Assembly (NCBI RefSeq): GCF_016625195.1
Contig: NZ_JACVUP010000004.1
Location: 266,155 to 330,154, forward strand
Direction: 5' to 3'
Source: Erwinia sp. S63
GTDB lineage: Bacteria; Pseudomonadota; Gammaproteobacteria; Enterobacterales; Enterobacteriaceae
DNA: 64,000 bases
How positions within the stretch are numbered: position 1 is the stretch's first letter; each line of letters opens with the position of its first letter. Both the position numbers and the translations under genes were made by a program. The notes under the pieces were generated by a model that did not search any database, had not been told where the DNA came from, and saw nothing but the letters and a program-made list of their open reading frames with translations. This document shows, one piece after another, positions 18,269 to 28,912 of this stretch.

Positions 18269-18431
18269 AATGGAAACTTCCTGGTCCTCTTTTCGGATCC
18301 CCTGCGGTGGTTAACCTATTTTGAATCTTTAATGAAGGATTGATGAATATTCTTCTCAGGACGACATTCCCAGCCAGATTCCTCTACCGATCATCAACAT
18401 TTAAGAAATAACTCATCCTGTCTTACTGCCA

Positions 18432-18448
18432 TTTAATGTTCCGTTAAG
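18432..18448 (+). promoter_or_regulatory. Candidate PmrA (BasR) box of the arn operon
   Basis: TTTAAT-GTTCC-GTTAAG fits the direct-repeat consensus (C/T)TTAA(G/T)-N5-(C/T)TTAA(G/T) with one mismatch. TATTTT begins 10 bases after the box and could be the -10 element, the spacing seen in PmrA-activated promoters. PmrA control of arn genes is well established in enterobacteria. Confidence 0.6.
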
Positions 18449-18664
18449 TTTTCCTCCGTATTTTGTTCTACGAGGCGATAAGACAGGTGTGCTTAAGTTT
18501 TTTTGAGCTAGATTAAAAAATTAACAGTTCGTGCTACCGAAATGTTTGCGCTTAATCTATGTTTAAACAGCAAGTTACTGATTGTTGACAGAGAACTGAA
18601 TTACTGCACGCTGCAATTGGTCCTATTGCAGGCAACTTTGAGTGTAAAACGTTAAGGTAAATTT

Positions 18665-19801
18665 ATGACTTTTCTTCCATTCTCGCGCCCATCGTTGGGC
18701 GAGGAAGAGTTAGCGGCGGTAAAAGCAGTATTTGAATCTGGCTGGATCACCACCGGCCCTAAAAATGCGGAACTGGAACAAGCCTTTTGCCAGCTAACCG
18801 GTAATCAACACGCGATTGCCGTCAGCTCAGCGACTGCTGGAATGCACGTCACGCTTCTTGCGTTAAATATTCAACCCGGTGATGAGGTCATTACCCCTTC
18901 ACTGACGTGGGTGTCGACAATTAACATCATTACGCTACTCGGCGCAACGCCGGTAATGATTGATATTGATCGCGATACGCTGATGGTCACCCCTGAGCAA
19001 ATTGAAGCAGCGATTACGCCTCGCACCCGCGCCATTATTCCGGTGCATTATGCGGGCGCTCCTGCGGATATTGATGCGATTCGCGCGATCGGCGAGCGCC
19101 ACGGCATTGCAGTCATAGAAGATGCTGCTCATGCCGCAGGTTGTTACTACAAAGGTCAGCACGTTGGCCAGCAAGGTACTGCCATTTTCTCCTTCCATGC
19201 CATTAAGAATATGACCTGTGCAGAGGGCGGTTTGATCGTCACCGATGACGCTGAACTTGCCGATCGTATGCGCAGCCTGAAATTCCATGGTTTAGGTGTG
19301 GATGCCTATGACCGCCATACCCATGGGCGTAAACCGCAGGCTGAAGTGATCATGCCGGGTTTCAAATACAACTTGCCAGATATCAGTGCGGCGATTGCGC
19401 TGGTGCAGTTAAACAAGCTGGCTGGCATTAATACGCGTCGTGCTGAGATTGCGCAGCGTTATCTGACCGAGCTTGCGGATACACCTTTCTTACCGCTCGC
19501 TCAACCTGAATGGTCTCATCAACATGCCTGGCATCTGTTTATCATCCGCGCCGATGAAGCCACCTGCGGTTTAAGCCGCGATGCACTAATGGAAACATTG
19601 AAAGCGCAGGATATTGGTACCGGATTGCATTTCCGTGCTGCGCATACCCACAAGTATTACCGCGAACGTTATCCGCAACTTTCCCTGCCCAACACGGAAT
19701 GGAATAGCGATCGCATCTGCTCAATACCGCTGTTCCCTGATATGCGCGATGAAGACGTCAGCCGCGTGATCGGCGCATTACGTCATATCGCTGGAGTTTG
19801 A
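18665..19801 (+). CDS. arnB: ArnB, UDP-Ara4O aminotransferase
   Basis: The 378-residue PLP enzyme transfers an amino group from glutamate to UDP-4-keto-pentose, making UDP-4-amino-4-deoxy-L-arabinose (L-Ara4N). K181 in [15 protein letters not shown] is the PLP lysine; [10 protein letters not shown] and SSATAGMH are family marks. Length matches the E. coli enzyme. It is the first gene of arnBCADTEF, and the next gene starts 5 bp after its stop. Confidence 0.96.
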   Translation: MTFLPFSRPSLGEEELAAVKAVFESGWITTGPKNAELEQAFCQLTGNQHAIAVSSATAGMHVTLLALNIQPGDEVITPSLTWVSTINIITLLGATPVMIDIDRDTLMVTPEQIEAAITPRTRAIIPVHYAGAPADIDAIRAIGERHGIAVIEDAAHAAGCYYKGQHVGQQGTAIFSFHAIKNMTCAEGGLIVTDDAELADRMRSLKFHGLGVDAYDRHTHGRKPQAEVIMPGFKYNLPDISAAIALVQLNKLAGINTRRAEIAQRYLTELADTPFLPLAQPEWSHQHAWHLFIIRADEATCGLSRDALMETLKAQDIGTGLHFRAAHTHKYYRERYPQLSLPNTEWNSDRICSIPLFPDMRDEDVSRVIGALRHIAGV

Positions 19802-19806
19802 TTGAC

Positions 19807-20793
19807 ATGCTCGAAGAAAAAAACATTCGTAAAGTCTCCGTGGTGATCCCGGTTTATAACGAAGAGGAGAGCCTGCCAGAGTTGGTGCGTCGCACCGATG
19901 AGGCTTGTGCTGTGCTGAATCTGGATTATGAAATTTTGCTGGTGGATGACGGCAGCAGCGACCGCTCAGGTGAGATGATCGCCGAAGCCGCTGATATGCC
20001 GGGCAGCCACGTGGTTGGCGTATTGCTGAACCGTAACTATGGGCAGCACTCGGCAATCATGGCAGGTTTTAATCATGTGTCAGGCGACTTGATCATCACA
20101 TTGGATGCGGATTTGCAGAACCCGCCAGAAGAGATCCCCAATCTGGTAAAAGCGGCTCAGCAGGGTTATGACGTGGTGGGCACCGTGCGTCAAAACCGTC
20201 AGGACAGTTGGTTCCGCCGCCGCGCTTCCCGCACCATCAACCAGCTGATCCAACGCGTCACCGGTAAAGCGATGGGTGACTATGGCTGCATGTTACGCGC
20301 TTATCGCCGTCACATTGTCGATGCCATGCTCAACTGTCACGAGCGAAGTACTTTTATTCCTATCCTTGCGAACACCTTTGCGCGCCGCACGATTGAGCTG
20401 CCTGTGGCCCATGCGGAGCGCGAATTTGGTGACTCGAAGTACAGCTTTATGAAGCTGATTAACCTGATGTACGACCTGGTGACATGCCTGACCACCACGC
20501 CACTGCGCCTGCTGAGTATCGTCGGCAGCCTGATCGCGCTGGCTGGTTTTGCCTTCTCTCTGGTGCTGATTGTGTTGCGTCTGTTCCTCGGTGCCGATTG
20601 GGCCGGAGACGGTGTGTTCATGCTATTTGCGGTGCTGTTTATTTTTGTCGGCGCGCAGTTTATCGGTATGGGCTTACTCGGCGAATACATCGGCCGAATT
20701 TACAACGACGTACGCGCTCGTCCGCGCTACTTCATTCAACGTGTTATTAACTCGCAGAAAGATACCTCCTCTGTACAGGAAATTGAGCAATGA
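19807..20793 (+). CDS. arnC: ArnC, undecaprenyl-phosphate Ara4FN transferase
   Basis: The 328-residue family 2 glycosyltransferase moves formylated Ara4N from UDP to undecaprenyl phosphate at the inner membrane. LLVDDGSSD and [13 protein letters not shown] are the nucleotide and metal motifs; two membrane spans follow (about 234-260 and 268-292). The ATG at 19807 is chosen because MLEE...[11 protein letters not shown] aligns with known ArnC starts; a TTG 9 bp earlier is in frame. Its end overlaps arnA by 4 bp. Confidence 0.95.
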   Translation: MLEEKNIRKVSVVIPVYNEEESLPELVRRTDEACAVLNLDYEILLVDDGSSDRSGEMIAEAADMPGSHVVGVLLNRNYGQHSAIMAGFNHVSGDLIITLDADLQNPPEEIPNLVKAAQQGYDVVGTVRQNRQDSWFRRRASRTINQLIQRVTGKAMGDYGCMLRAYRRHIVDAMLNCHERSTFIPILANTFARRTIELPVAHAEREFGDSKYSFMKLINLMYDLVTCLTTTPLRLLSIVGSLIALAGFAFSLVLIVLRLFLGADWAGDGVFMLFAVLFIFVGAQFIGMGLLGEYIGRIYNDVRARPRYFIQRVINSQKDTSSVQEIEQ

Positions 20794-22769
20794 AAACTAT
20801 CGTCTTCGCCTATCACGATATGGGCTGTGCAGGTATTACTGCGCTGTTAAATGCGGGTTTTGAAATCAGTGCGATCTTTACTCACGCTGATTCTGCTAAC
20901 GAAAATCACTTCTTTGGTTCAGTCGCCCGTCTGGCGGCTGAACAAGGTATCCCCGTGTATGCGCCGGAAGATGCCAACCATCCGCTGTGGGTCGATCGCA
21001 TTAAAACCATGGCGCCGGATTACATTTTCTCCTTCTACTATCGCAACCTGCTCAACGATAGCATCCTGAGCAGTGCCCGTCTGGGAGCCTTTAACCTGCA
21101 CGGTTCACTGCTGCCTAAATACCGTGGGCGTGCACCGTTGAACTGGGCACTGGTAAATGGTGAGACCGAAACCGGTGTGACACTGCACCGCATGGTGAAA
21201 CGCGCAGATGCGGGCGATATCGTGGCACAGCAACGTGTCGCCATTGATGAACAAGACAACGCCTTAACTCTGCATCGCAAACTGACAGCCTCTGCTACAC
21301 AACTGCTGGAGCAGGCACTGCCAGCGATGAAACGTGGTGAAATTGCGGCAATTCCTCAGGATCACAGCCAGGCGACGGTGGTGGGACGTCGCACACCAGA
21401 AGACGGTCGCATTAAGTGGGAACAGTCCGCACAGTCAATCAACAACCTGGTGCGTGCGGTCACCGATCCATGGCCGGGCGCATTTGCCTTCGCCGGCACC
21501 GTGAAGTTTGTGGTGTGGAAAGGGCGCGTACATGCTGATGCTCCAAAAGCCAAGCCAGGCACAGTGATTTCCGTTGAACCTTTCCTGATTGCCTGCGGAG
21601 AAGGCGCCCTGGAAGTGGTGACCGGACAAAGTGAAAATGGCGTCTATATGAACGGCAGCCAGCTGGCGCAGAGTCTGGGAATGGTGCCGGGCGCACTGTT
21701 GTACTCTCAGCCGGTTGCAGCGGTTAAACGTCGTACACGCGTGTTGATTCTGGGTGTGAACGGGTTCATCGGTAACCACTTGACCGAACGTTTGCTGCAG
21801 GATGACAACTTCGAAGTTTACGGTCTGGATATTGGATCAGATGCCATTAGCCGTTTCCTCGATCAGCCGCGCTTCCACTTTGTTGAAGGTGATATCAGCA
21901 TTCACTCAGAGTGGATCGAGTATCACATCAAAAAATGTGATGTGGTGTTGCCGCTGGTGGCGATTGCTACGCCAATTGAATACACCCGCAACCCGCTGCG
22001 CGTGTTCGAACTCGATTTTGAAGAGAACCTCAAGATCATCCGCGATTGCGTAAAATACAAAAAACGCATCATCTTCCCATCCACATCGGAAGTGTACGGC
22101 ATGTGCACCGATAAACACTTCGATGAAGATCACTCCAACCTGGTGGTGGGGCCGATCAACAAACAGCGCTGGATCTATTCTGTTTCCAAACAACTGCTGG
22201 ACCGCGTGATCTGGGCGTACGGCGAAAAAGAAGGTCTGCGCTTCACGCTGTTCCGTCCTTTCAACTGGATGGGCCCGCGTCTCGATAACCTGAACGCTGC
22301 GCGTATTGGTAGCTCCCGTGCGATTACCCAACTGATCCTCAACCTGGTTGAAGGTTCGCCGATCAAGTTGATCGACGGTGGTGCACAGAAGCGTTGCTTC
22401 ACTGACATTCGCGATGGTATCGAAGCGTTGTTCCGCATCATTGAGAACAAAAACAGCAACTGTGACGGCCAGATCGTCAACATCGGCAACCCGGAAAACG
22501 AGGCGAGCATCAAAGAGCTGGCTGAACGCCTGCTGGCAAGCTTTGAACGTCATCCGCTGCGCGACCAATTCCCGCCGTTTGCCGGTTTCCGTGAAGTAGA
22601 GAGCAGCAGCTATTACGGTAAGGGATACCAGGACGTTGAGCATCGTAAACCGTCGATCAAAAATGCGCGTCGTCTGCTGGACTGGACGCCGACCATTGAG
22701 ATGGATACCACGATCGACAACACGCTGGACTTCTTCCTGCGCACCGTTGAGCTGCAGGATAAGCCATGA
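20790..22769 (+). CDS. arnA: ArnA, bifunctional UDP-GlcA decarboxylase / Ara4N formyltransferase
   Basis: The 659-residue product carries both ArnA domains. The N-terminal formyltransferase (1-300) has N102, H104 ([16 protein letters not shown]) and D140, at the same numbers as in E. coli. The C-terminal NAD-dependent UDP-glucuronate decarboxylase (about 315-659) has [17 protein letters not shown] and YSVSKQ. It starts the pathway (oxidative decarboxylation of UDP-glucuronate) and later formylates UDP-Ara4N. It overlaps arnC and arnD by 4 bp each. Confidence 0.96.
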   Translation: MKTIVFAYHDMGCAGITALLNAGFEISAIFTHADSANENHFFGSVARLAAEQGIPVYAPEDANHPLWVDRIKTMAPDYIFSFYYRNLLNDSILSSARLGAFNLHGSLLPKYRGRAPLNWALVNGETETGVTLHRMVKRADAGDIVAQQRVAIDEQDNALTLHRKLTASATQLLEQALPAMKRGEIAAIPQDHSQATVVGRRTPEDGRIKWEQSAQSINNLVRAVTDPWPGAFAFAGTVKFVVWKGRVHADAPKAKPGTVISVEPFLIACGEGALEVVTGQSENGVYMNGSQLAQSLGMVPGALLYSQPVAAVKRRTRVLILGVNGFIGNHLTERLLQDDNFEVYGLDIGSDAISRFLDQPRFHFVEGDISIHSEWIEYHIKKCDVVLPLVAIATPIEYTRNPLRVFELDFEENLKIIRDCVKYKKRIIFPSTSEVYGMCTDKHFDEDHSNLVVGPINKQRWIYSVSKQLLDRVIWAYGEKEGLRFTLFRPFNWMGPRLDNLNAARIGSSRAITQLILNLVEGSPIKLIDGGAQKRCFTDIRDGIEALFRIIENKNSNCDGQIVNIGNPENEASIKELAERLLASFERHPLRDQFPPFAGFREVESSSYYGKGYQDVEHRKPSIKNARRLLDWTPTIEMDTTIDNTLDFFLRTVELQDKP

Positions 22770-23650
22770 AGAAAATTGGTTTACGCGTAGATGTTGATAC
22801 CTGGCGTGGAACCAAACTTGGCGTTCCGGCGCTGCTAGAGCAGTTTAGCCTGCATCAGTTGCAGGCCAGTTTCTTCTTTAGCGTAGGGCCGGATAACATG
22901 GGGCGCCACTTGTGGCGCCTGATGAAACCGCGCTTCTTATGGAAAATGCTGCGCTCGCGCGCAGCATCACTCTACGGCTGGGATATTTTACTGGCAGGCA
23001 CGGCCTGGCCAGGACGCGAGATTGGTCGTGGCCTGGAGGAGATCATTAGTGCTACGGCAGACCATCACGAAGTCGGTCTGCACGCCTGGGATCATTTTGC
23101 CTGGCAAACCTGGGCGGGCGTATGGCCGGAACAGAAACTACTGGAACAGATTTCACGTGGTAAAACCGCGCTGGAAGCGATTATAGGTGACAGTGTCACT
23201 TGTTCTGCGGTGGCTGGATGGCGAGCGGATGGGCGCGTTGTCGCCGCCAAGCAGAAGTTTGGTTTTAGCTACAACAGTGATTGTCGTGGTACCGGACCTT
23301 TCTTGCCGCGTCTGCGTGATGGCAGCTTAGGCACGGTACAAATACCCGTGACGTTGCCAACCTGGGATGAAGTGGTGGGACAATCGGTTAGCGCCGCTGA
23401 CTACAACGATTTCATTCTTGACCAGATGCTCGCAGCCGAAGGATCGCCGGTGTACACCATTCATGCTGAAGTTGAAGGCATTATCGGTTCTAAGGCGTTT
23501 GGCGAGTTATTAACCCGTGCGGAGCAACAAGGCATTCACTTTTGTCCTCTGAGCGAGTTGTTGCCAGACGATCTCAGCACGCTGCCACAGGGCAATTTGG
23601 TGCGTGGGCATATCCCCGGACGTGAAGGCTGGCTGGGCTGCCAAAGCTAG
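22766..23650 (+). CDS. arnD: ArnD, Ara4FN deformylase
   Basis: The 294-residue polysaccharide-deacetylase-like protein removes the formyl group from undecaprenyl-phosphate-Ara4FN, so that the sugar can be passed on. RVDVDTWRG (D9, D11), [12 protein letters not shown] and AGWRADGR are the metal and catalytic stretches. Length matches the family. Its start overlaps the arnA stop, and 31 bp separate it from arnT. Confidence 0.94.
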   Translation: MKKIGLRVDVDTWRGTKLGVPALLEQFSLHQLQASFFFSVGPDNMGRHLWRLMKPRFLWKMLRSRAASLYGWDILLAGTAWPGREIGRGLEEIISATADHHEVGLHAWDHFAWQTWAGVWPEQKLLEQISRGKTALEAIIGDSVTCSAVAGWRADGRVVAAKQKFGFSYNSDCRGTGPFLPRLRDGSLGTVQIPVTLPTWDEVVGQSVSAADYNDFILDQMLAAEGSPVYTIHAEVEGIIGSKAFGELLTRAEQQGIHFCPLSELLPDDLSTLPQGNLVRGHIPGREGWLGCQS

Positions 23651-23681
23651 ACGTTAACAGGAAACTTTATAGGAACCACGG

Positions 23682-25343
23682 ATGCGTACAGGCACCAAAA
23701 CGGCGCTGCTGCTGGCGCTTTTCGCGCTCTATTATCTTATCCCAATTGAATTCCGCGCCTTATGGCAGCCGGATGAGACTCGTTATGCGGAAATCAGCCG
23801 TGAAATGCTGGTCAATGGCAATTGGGTGGTACCGCACTTCTTTGATTTGCGCTATTTCGAAAAACCGATAGCCGGCTATTGGGTCAACAATATTGGCCAG
23901 CTTTTATTTGGTCATACCAACTTTGGCGTTCGCGCCGGTTCCATTTTTTGCACCACACTCAGTGCCGGATTGATTTACTGGCTTGGTCAACAGATGTTTG
24001 CCAGCCGTAAGATCGCGCTGACGGGTAGCATCATTTTTCTCACTTCGCTGCTGGTGTACGGCATTGGCACTTACGCAGTGCTGGACCCGATCCTGCTATT
24101 GTGGATGGTGGCTGCGATGTGCAGTTATTGGCTGGTAGCGCAAGCTTCCAGCACGCAACAGCGCCTGTGTGGCTATGTCCTGCTGGGCGCGGCCTGTGCG
24201 ATGGGCTTTATGACCAAGGGCTTCCTGGCGCTGGCGGTGCCGGTATTAGCGATTGTGCCCTGGGCGATTTGGCAAAAACGCTTCGGCGAGTTATTGCGCT
24301 GGGGACCTTTAACGGTCATCGTCGCTGCACTGCTCAGTGCGCCGTGGGCGCTGGCCATTTATCGTCAGGAAGGAGATTTCTGGCATTACTTCTTCTGGGT
24401 TGAGCATATTCAACGCTTTGCAGAGAAAGATGCGCAGCACAAAGCGCCATTCTGGTATTACCTGCCGGTATTGCTGGCGGGATGTCTGCCGTGGCTGGCG
24501 TTGCTGCCGGGCTCACTGATGGGCGCGTGGCGCCAGCGTAGCCAACATGCGGGTGCCGTTTACCTGTTAAGTTGGGTGATCTTACCGTTGCTGTTCTTTA
24601 GCATCGCCAAAGGGAAACTGCCGACCTACATCCTGCCGTGTTTTGCACCGCTGGCACTGTTGATGGCGCGCTATGCGCACAGTGGTTCTGCACAGTTAGT
24701 GAGGGTGTTTAATGTTAATGGCTGGATTAACCTGCTGTTTGGCGCCATTACGACCGTAGTCCTGTTAGTGGTGATTGCTCCATGGGGATTGGCGCACAAG
24801 CCCGTTTATAGCCATGATGAAATTCTCCCGTTAATCTGTGGCGTACTGGCCTTTGTAGGCTGGGGCATCATGGGATGGTTCAGTCTTAAACCAGGTGCGT
24901 GTCGCTGGCAACTGGCGGCGCTTTGTCCTTTAGCCCTGGCGCTGCTGGTGGGCTTCGCCATACCGCAGAAAGTTCGTGATTCCAAACAGCCGCAGAGTTT
25001 TGTACGGGCTGTGCACCATCAACTGGCAGACAGCCGTTATTTATTGGCTGACAATCCGGGCATTGCGGCTGCGGTGGCCTGGGAAACCGAACGCAGTGAT
25101 ATCACTTTCTACGATGCCCAAGGCGAACTGCAATACGGCCTCAGCTATCCTGATGCGCAAACACGTTACGTCGATGGTGCTGCATTTGCGGACTGGCTGC
25201 GCGAACATCGTCGCCATGGCAAAGTGTCCGTGGTGATGATGCTCAACTCGGGCGAGAACGGACCTGATCCTGCAATGCCATCGCCGGATGATGTCTATCG
25301 TCAAGGCCGACTGGTCTATTACGGTTACAACGCGACACCATGA
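23682..25343 (+). CDS. arnT: ArnT, lipid A Ara4N transferase
   Basis: The 553-residue GT83 integral membrane enzyme transfers L-Ara4N from the lipid carrier to lipid A phosphates on the periplasmic face, lowering binding of polymyxin and other cationic peptides. LWQPDETRYAEISREML near residue 27 holds the catalytic acidic pair of the first periplasmic loop. Around a dozen membrane spans lead to a soluble C-terminal domain from about residue 430. It overlaps arnE by 4 bp. Confidence 0.95.
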   Translation: MRTGTKTALLLALFALYYLIPIEFRALWQPDETRYAEISREMLVNGNWVVPHFFDLRYFEKPIAGYWVNNIGQLLFGHTNFGVRAGSIFCTTLSAGLIYWLGQQMFASRKIALTGSIIFLTSLLVYGIGTYAVLDPILLLWMVAAMCSYWLVAQASSTQQRLCGYVLLGAACAMGFMTKGFLALAVPVLAIVPWAIWQKRFGELLRWGPLTVIVAALLSAPWALAIYRQEGDFWHYFFWVEHIQRFAEKDAQHKAPFWYYLPVLLAGCLPWLALLPGSLMGAWRQRSQHAGAVYLLSWVILPLLFFSIAKGKLPTYILPCFAPLALLMARYAHSGSAQLVRVFNVNGWINLLFGAITTVVLLVVIAPWGLAHKPVYSHDEILPLICGVLAFVGWGIMGWFSLKPGACRWQLAALCPLALALLVGFAIPQKVRDSKQPQSFVRAVHHQLADSRYLLADNPGIAAAVAWETERSDITFYDAQGELQYGLSYPDAQTRYVDGAAFADWLREHRRHGKVSVVMMLNSGENGPDPAMPSPDDVYRQGRLVYYGYNATP

Positions 25344-25672
25344 ATCTGTTGCTCATTCTTATGGTCAGTTTGTTGAGCTGTGCCGCCCAGCTTTGTCAAA
25401 AGCAGGCGGCGTATCTGGGCACGCGCCACGGTAAGAAACGACTCATCATGTGGATCGCGCTGAGCATCTTTCTTCTCGGCGTGGCGATGTTGCTGTGGCT
25501 GCTGGTTCTGCGCGTGGTGCCGGTCAGCGTGGCGTATCCGATGCTAAGTCTTAACTTCGTATTAGTCGCCATCGCGGCGAAGTTGATCTGGCGAGAGACC
25601 TACACCCTGCAGCAATGGTTCGGCACGCTGGCAATTGTTGCTGGGGTAGCGCTGATGGGGAGCCACCTATGA
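25340..25672 (+). CDS. arnE: ArnE, undecaprenyl-phosphate-Ara4N flippase subunit
   Basis: The 110-residue SMR/EamA-like protein has about four membrane spans and VPVSVAYPMLSLNFVLVAI, typical of ArnE. With ArnF it is thought to flip the lipid-linked aminosugar to the periplasmic side. It overlaps arnT and arnF by 4 bp each. Confidence 0.93.
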   Translation: MNLLLILMVSLLSCAAQLCQKQAAYLGTRHGKKRLIMWIALSIFLLGVAMLLWLLVLRVVPVSVAYPMLSLNFVLVAIAAKLIWRETYTLQQWFGTLAIVAGVALMGSHL

Positions 25673-26043
25673 AAGGGGTGATTCTTGCACTGTGCAGCGT
25701 GTTACTGGTGTCACTGGCGCAATTGGTATTACGAGCTGCGATGCTGGATTTCCCGCCAATAGCAGCGTTACTCAGCCCGCAATTGTGGCAGCATCTGCAG
25801 CCGCTACTCCTGTTGTGCCTTGGGCTGGGAGCCTATGCGTTATCGATGCTGTGCTGGATGCTGGCGCTGCGCCATTTGCCGCTTAACCGGCTTTATCCGC
25901 TGCTGAGCCTGAGTTATGTGCTGGTGTGGCTGGCGGCCATCTCTTTGCCGATGTTTGGCGAGGCTTTCCGCTGGAGTAGTTTCGCTGGCGTTTTACTGAT
26001 TGTCTTCGGGTTGTTGTGCGTTTCGCTGCCGCGTAAACCTTAG
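25669..26043 (+). CDS. arnF: ArnF, undecaprenyl-phosphate-Ara4N flippase subunit
   Basis: The 124-residue membrane protein is the second flippase subunit, with LPLNRLYPLLSLSYVLVWL as the counterpart of the ArnE motif. I start it at ATG 25669 because the start overlaps the arnE stop (ATGA) as elsewhere in this operon; the upstream extension of the frame lies within arnE. It is the last arn gene and no clear terminator follows. Confidence 0.92.
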   Translation: MKGVILALCSVLLVSLAQLVLRAAMLDFPPIAALLSPQLWQHLQPLLLLCLGLGAYALSMLCWMLALRHLPLNRLYPLLSLSYVLVWLAAISLPMFGEAFRWSSFAGVLLIVFGLLCVSLPRKP

Positions 26044-26127
26044 CCGCCAAACGTCTGGGATAACACGTGACCCAATGGAACCTACGGCGGGATCACGAAT
26101 TGCCGGTGAGTCAAAAATATGACAGTG

Positions 26128-27285
26128 TCACTTTATCAGTCGTAAATGCTTTTCACTGAGGTCGGCCAGCGATGGCGTACCCAGCATGCCCATATCGCGG
26201 CTGACTTCATTGGCGACGAGGTCAATGGCCCACTCCACAGCAGAGGTTCCGCCGACAGCGCAAGCATAGTTAAAAGGCCTGCCAACAAAGCAGGCCTTTG
26301 CCCCCAGCGCCAGCGCTTTAATCACATCGGTGCCACGTCGGATGCCGCTATCCATCATCACCGTCATATTTCCCGCTGCGGCGACAATCTCGGGCAATAC
26401 ATAAATCGGCGGGATCACCGTATCCAACTGACGCCCACCGTGATTCGAGACCACAATGCCGTCGATGCCGATGGATTTACAACGTAATGCATCGTTGCGA
26501 CTGAGAATGCCTTTAATCACCATAGCGCCCGTCCAGCGCTGACGAATATGTTCAATATGCTGCCAGGTGAGATGGCTGCGCCCACTGAAATCACGCACGG
26601 CATTTTTCGAAAATAGCGGAGCGCCGCGCACTGCGTTGTTGTTTTCGAAATAGGGCATGCCAGTGGTGAATAAGGTTTTCAGCAACGTGCCGTAAAGCCA
26701 GCGGGGATGTGTGACACCTTGCCACGCTAATGCCAGACTGGGGCGGAAAGGCGTGGCAAATCCGGCTCGCACATTGTTTTCCCGGTTAGCTTTGACCGGC
26801 GTGTCCACTGTCACGACCAGTACGGGAATTTGCGCACGCTTGACGCGATCGACTAATGCATCAATCTCTTCCAGCGTTTTAGGCAAATAGGCCTGAAACC
26901 ACATCGCCGGATTGACCGCGGCCACGTCTTCCAACCGAATCAGAGATGAACCGCTCATAATAAAGGGCACGTTTTTACTGGCTGCCGCTCGCGCCAGGGC
27001 GATATCCCCCTGAAAACCAGTGATGGCGGAGATACCCATCGGCGCAATACCGACCGGCGCAGCATAGCGATGGCCAAATAGCTCAACGTCAGTATTGCGC
27101 TGCGACACATCCACCATGTTTTCCGGTATCAGGCCATAGCTGGCATAGGATTGCTGAGTGTGACGTAGCGCAATGTTGTCTTCAACACCGCCAGAGACAT
27201 AGGCGAACAGCGGATGTGGCAGACGTTTTTGGGCATATTTCTCGAAGTCATTTAATGAGAGACAATGTTGATGCAACTTGAGCAT
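26128..27285 (-). CDS. FMN-dependent alpha-hydroxy acid dehydrogenase (LldD-like)
   Basis: The 385-residue product has the FMN hydroxy-acid oxidase barrel: APVGIAPMGISAI at the FMN site, K258 in MVIKGIL, and active-site H282 and R285 in VSNHGGRQLD. Family members oxidise L-lactate, mandelate or glycolate. The usual lldP permease and lldR regulator are absent, so L-lactate is not assured. It is convergent with arnF and lies 136 bp downstream of an MHS transporter on the same strand, which may import the substrate (inference). Confidence 0.85.
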   Translation of the reverse strand: MLKLHQHCLSLNDFEKYAQKRLPHPLFAYVSGGVEDNIALRHTQQSYASYGLIPENMVDVSQRNTDVELFGHRYAAPVGIAPMGISAITGFQGDIALARAAASKNVPFIMSGSSLIRLEDVAAVNPAMWFQAYLPKTLEEIDALVDRVKRAQIPVLVVTVDTPVKANRENNVRAGFATPFRPSLALAWQGVTHPRWLYGTLLKTLFTTGMPYFENNNAVRGAPLFSKNAVRDFSGRSHLTWQHIEHIRQRWTGAMVIKGILSRNDALRCKSIGIDGIVVSNHGGRQLDTVIPPIYVLPEIVAAAGNMTVMMDSGIRRGTDVIKALALGAKACFVGRPFNYACAVGGTSAVEWAIDLVANEVSRDMGMLGTPSLADLSEKHLRLIK

Positions 27286-27390
27286 GAGATAGCGATTCAG
27301 CTGAGAGGATAAAAGAGTGAAAAGTCATGCTATTGCAATGATGGCATCTGACAAATGCTTTAAATGGCATTGCTTATCTGAGTAAAGCAT

Positions 27391-27414
27391 ATGGGCGCAC
27401 CTTAGCGCGCCCAT
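27391..27414 (-). terminator. Hairpin downstream of the MHS transporter
   Basis: ATGGGCGC (27391-27398) pairs with GCGCCCAT (27407-27414) over an 8-base loop, 7 bp beyond the transporter stop. Only a short T-rich tract (ATGCTTT) follows on the minus strand, so it may be a partial stop before the dehydrogenase gene. Confidence 0.5.
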
Positions 27415-27421
27415 CAATAAA

Positions 27422-28765
27422 TTAGTGTTGTTCCCAGGTATGATATTCGCCATTACGACGTCCCGGTGCTGTTTCAGGTAATCGCAGCAGGCCTATCACG
27501 GAAATGACCCCCAGCACTGCAACATACAGCGCCAGGCCGTACCAGTGCCCATCGGTGGCCTGCAGAATTTTCACCGCGACTAAGCCGAGCACGCCACTGC
27601 CAATTAACGACCCCACCTGCCAAATCACCGCAATGCCGCTGCAGCGAATGTGCGTTGGGAACAGTTCCGGGAACCAGGACGCCTGCGGGGCGTAACACAT
27701 GCTGTGGCCGAGCGTCAGCGCCACAATCATCGCAATCTGCGTCAGCCAGTAGCTGTTTTGCGACAGAGCATAAAAGAACGGCACGATGGAAATCACAATC
27801 AGCAGTGCACCCATCATGTATACCGGTTTACGGCCGATCTTATCGGATAGCGCGCCCATTAATGGAATAGCAAATATCTCGAGAATCACCGCGACGATCA
27901 TGCTGTTCATTAATATGCCGGCGTCGAGATTATTGGCTTTGCCCCACGCCAGAATGATCACCGTGAAGAGGGCAAAGGCGCAGGCTTCGATTAATTTTGC
28001 CGCCACACCGTTGATCACTAGTTTCGGATTACCGCGAATCACTTCTTTCAACGGACGCGATTCGGCGGCCTTGGTTTCGCGAATGGCGGCGAACACCGGT
28101 GATTCGTCGATGCGTAAACGAATAAACAAACCTACGATCACCAGCAGTGCGCTCAGTAAGAAGGGCACGCGCCAACCCCAATCCATCATTTGATCCGCGC
28201 TCAGGGTGGCATTAAGAATCGCGAACAGTGCCAGCGGCAACAGGAACCCAACCGGCGCACCTATTTGTACCCAACTGGCAAAGAAACCACGACGTGACGC
28301 TTGCGAATATTCTGCGGTCATCAGGACCGCGCCAGCTTGTTCACCGCCCACACCAAAGCCCTGAAGCAGGCGAATGGCGATCAGCAGTACCGGCGCCCAG
28401 ATGCCGATCTTTTCATAAGTTGGCAGCAGACCAATGCAGAAAGTGCCAAGACCGACAATCAGGATGGTGGCCACAAGCGCTTTTTTTCGTCCAACTTTGT
28501 CGCCGATATGGCCAAATACAATGCCGCCAATCGGCCGGGCGAGGAAGCCAACGGCATAAGTTGCAAACGCAGCGAGGGTACTGATCAAAGGATCTTGGCT
28601 GGGGAAAAACAGGTGGCCAAAAAACAGCACTGCTGCCGTGCCATAGGCAAAGAAATCATAATATTCCGCGGCGGTACCAATCGCCGATGCGCTGGCGACT
28701 CGGCGAATGAGTGAGGTGTGATTTCCCTGTGCCGTTTGGGACTGAGTAAGGGTCGAAGATGCCAT
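27422..28765 (-). CDS. MHS-family MFS metabolite:H+ symporter
   Basis: The 447-residue major facilitator has 12 spans and the MHS signatures: ASAIGTAAEYYDFFAYG before span 1, HIGDKVGRKKAL in loop 2-3, and GFGVGGEQAGAVLMTAEY. Relatives (ProP, KgtP, ShiA) import small carboxylates, shikimate or betaines. The start at ATG 28765 has AGGA 8 bases upstream; a TTG two codons earlier is the alternative. The substrate is not readable, and the neighbouring hydroxy-acid dehydrogenase hints at an organic acid. Confidence 0.85.
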   Translation of the reverse strand: MASSTLTQSQTAQGNHTSLIRRVASASAIGTAAEYYDFFAYGTAAVLFFGHLFFPSQDPLISTLAAFATYAVGFLARPIGGIVFGHIGDKVGRKKALVATILIVGLGTFCIGLLPTYEKIGIWAPVLLIAIRLLQGFGVGGEQAGAVLMTAEYSQASRRGFFASWVQIGAPVGFLLPLALFAILNATLSADQMMDWGWRVPFLLSALLVIVGLFIRLRIDESPVFAAIRETKAAESRPLKEVIRGNPKLVINGVAAKLIEACAFALFTVIILAWGKANNLDAGILMNSMIVAVILEIFAIPLMGALSDKIGRKPVYMMGALLIVISIVPFFYALSQNSYWLTQIAMIVALTLGHSMCYAPQASWFPELFPTHIRCSGIAVIWQVGSLIGSGVLGLVAVKILQATDGHWYGLALYVAVLGVISVIGLLRLPETAPGRRNGEYHTWEQH

Positions 28766-28815
28766 AGCCAAAATCCTGCAGGTTTATAATGTTAGACTAC
28801 CATACAAGGATGTTT

Positions 28816-28834
28816 GTTCGTTTGTTGCGCGAAC
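28816..28834. promoter_or_regulatory. Inverted repeat upstream of MHS transporter (IclR-like operator candidate)
   Basis: GTTCG and CGAAC flank 9 bases, about 50 bp before the transporter start. GTTCG-type arms occur in operators of IclR-family regulators of aromatic acid genes; no IclR gene is in this window, so the match is only suggestive. Confidence 0.3.
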
Positions 28835-28889
28835 GATCACAGATTTACGATGGCGCGAATTCACATCCTCGCTTTGATTCCTGCCTTCG

Positions 28890-28912
28890 AAAATCGACAT
28901 TATATCGATTTT
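28890..28912. repeat. Inverted repeat AAAATCGA/TCGATTTT
   Basis: Perfect 8-bp arms around a 7-base spacer in the divergent spacer, roughly 125 bp before the transporter start. It may be an operator; no T-run suggests termination. Confidence 0.35.

Larger units (their letters stand above)
18148..18664. other. Long AT-rich intergenic region and arn leader
   Basis: This 517-bp spacer between the 71-residue gene and arnB has no convincing open frame. It holds a candidate PhoP-type repeat (18252-18268) and a candidate PmrA box (18432-18448). If transcription starts shortly after the latter, the arn mRNA would have a leader of about 190 bases. Confidence 0.7.

Noticed and set aside
21906..22643. 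A 245-codon open frame antisense to arnA
   Set aside because: arnA is intact with E. coli-like numbering of active-site residues; the antisense frame is a codon-bias shadow.
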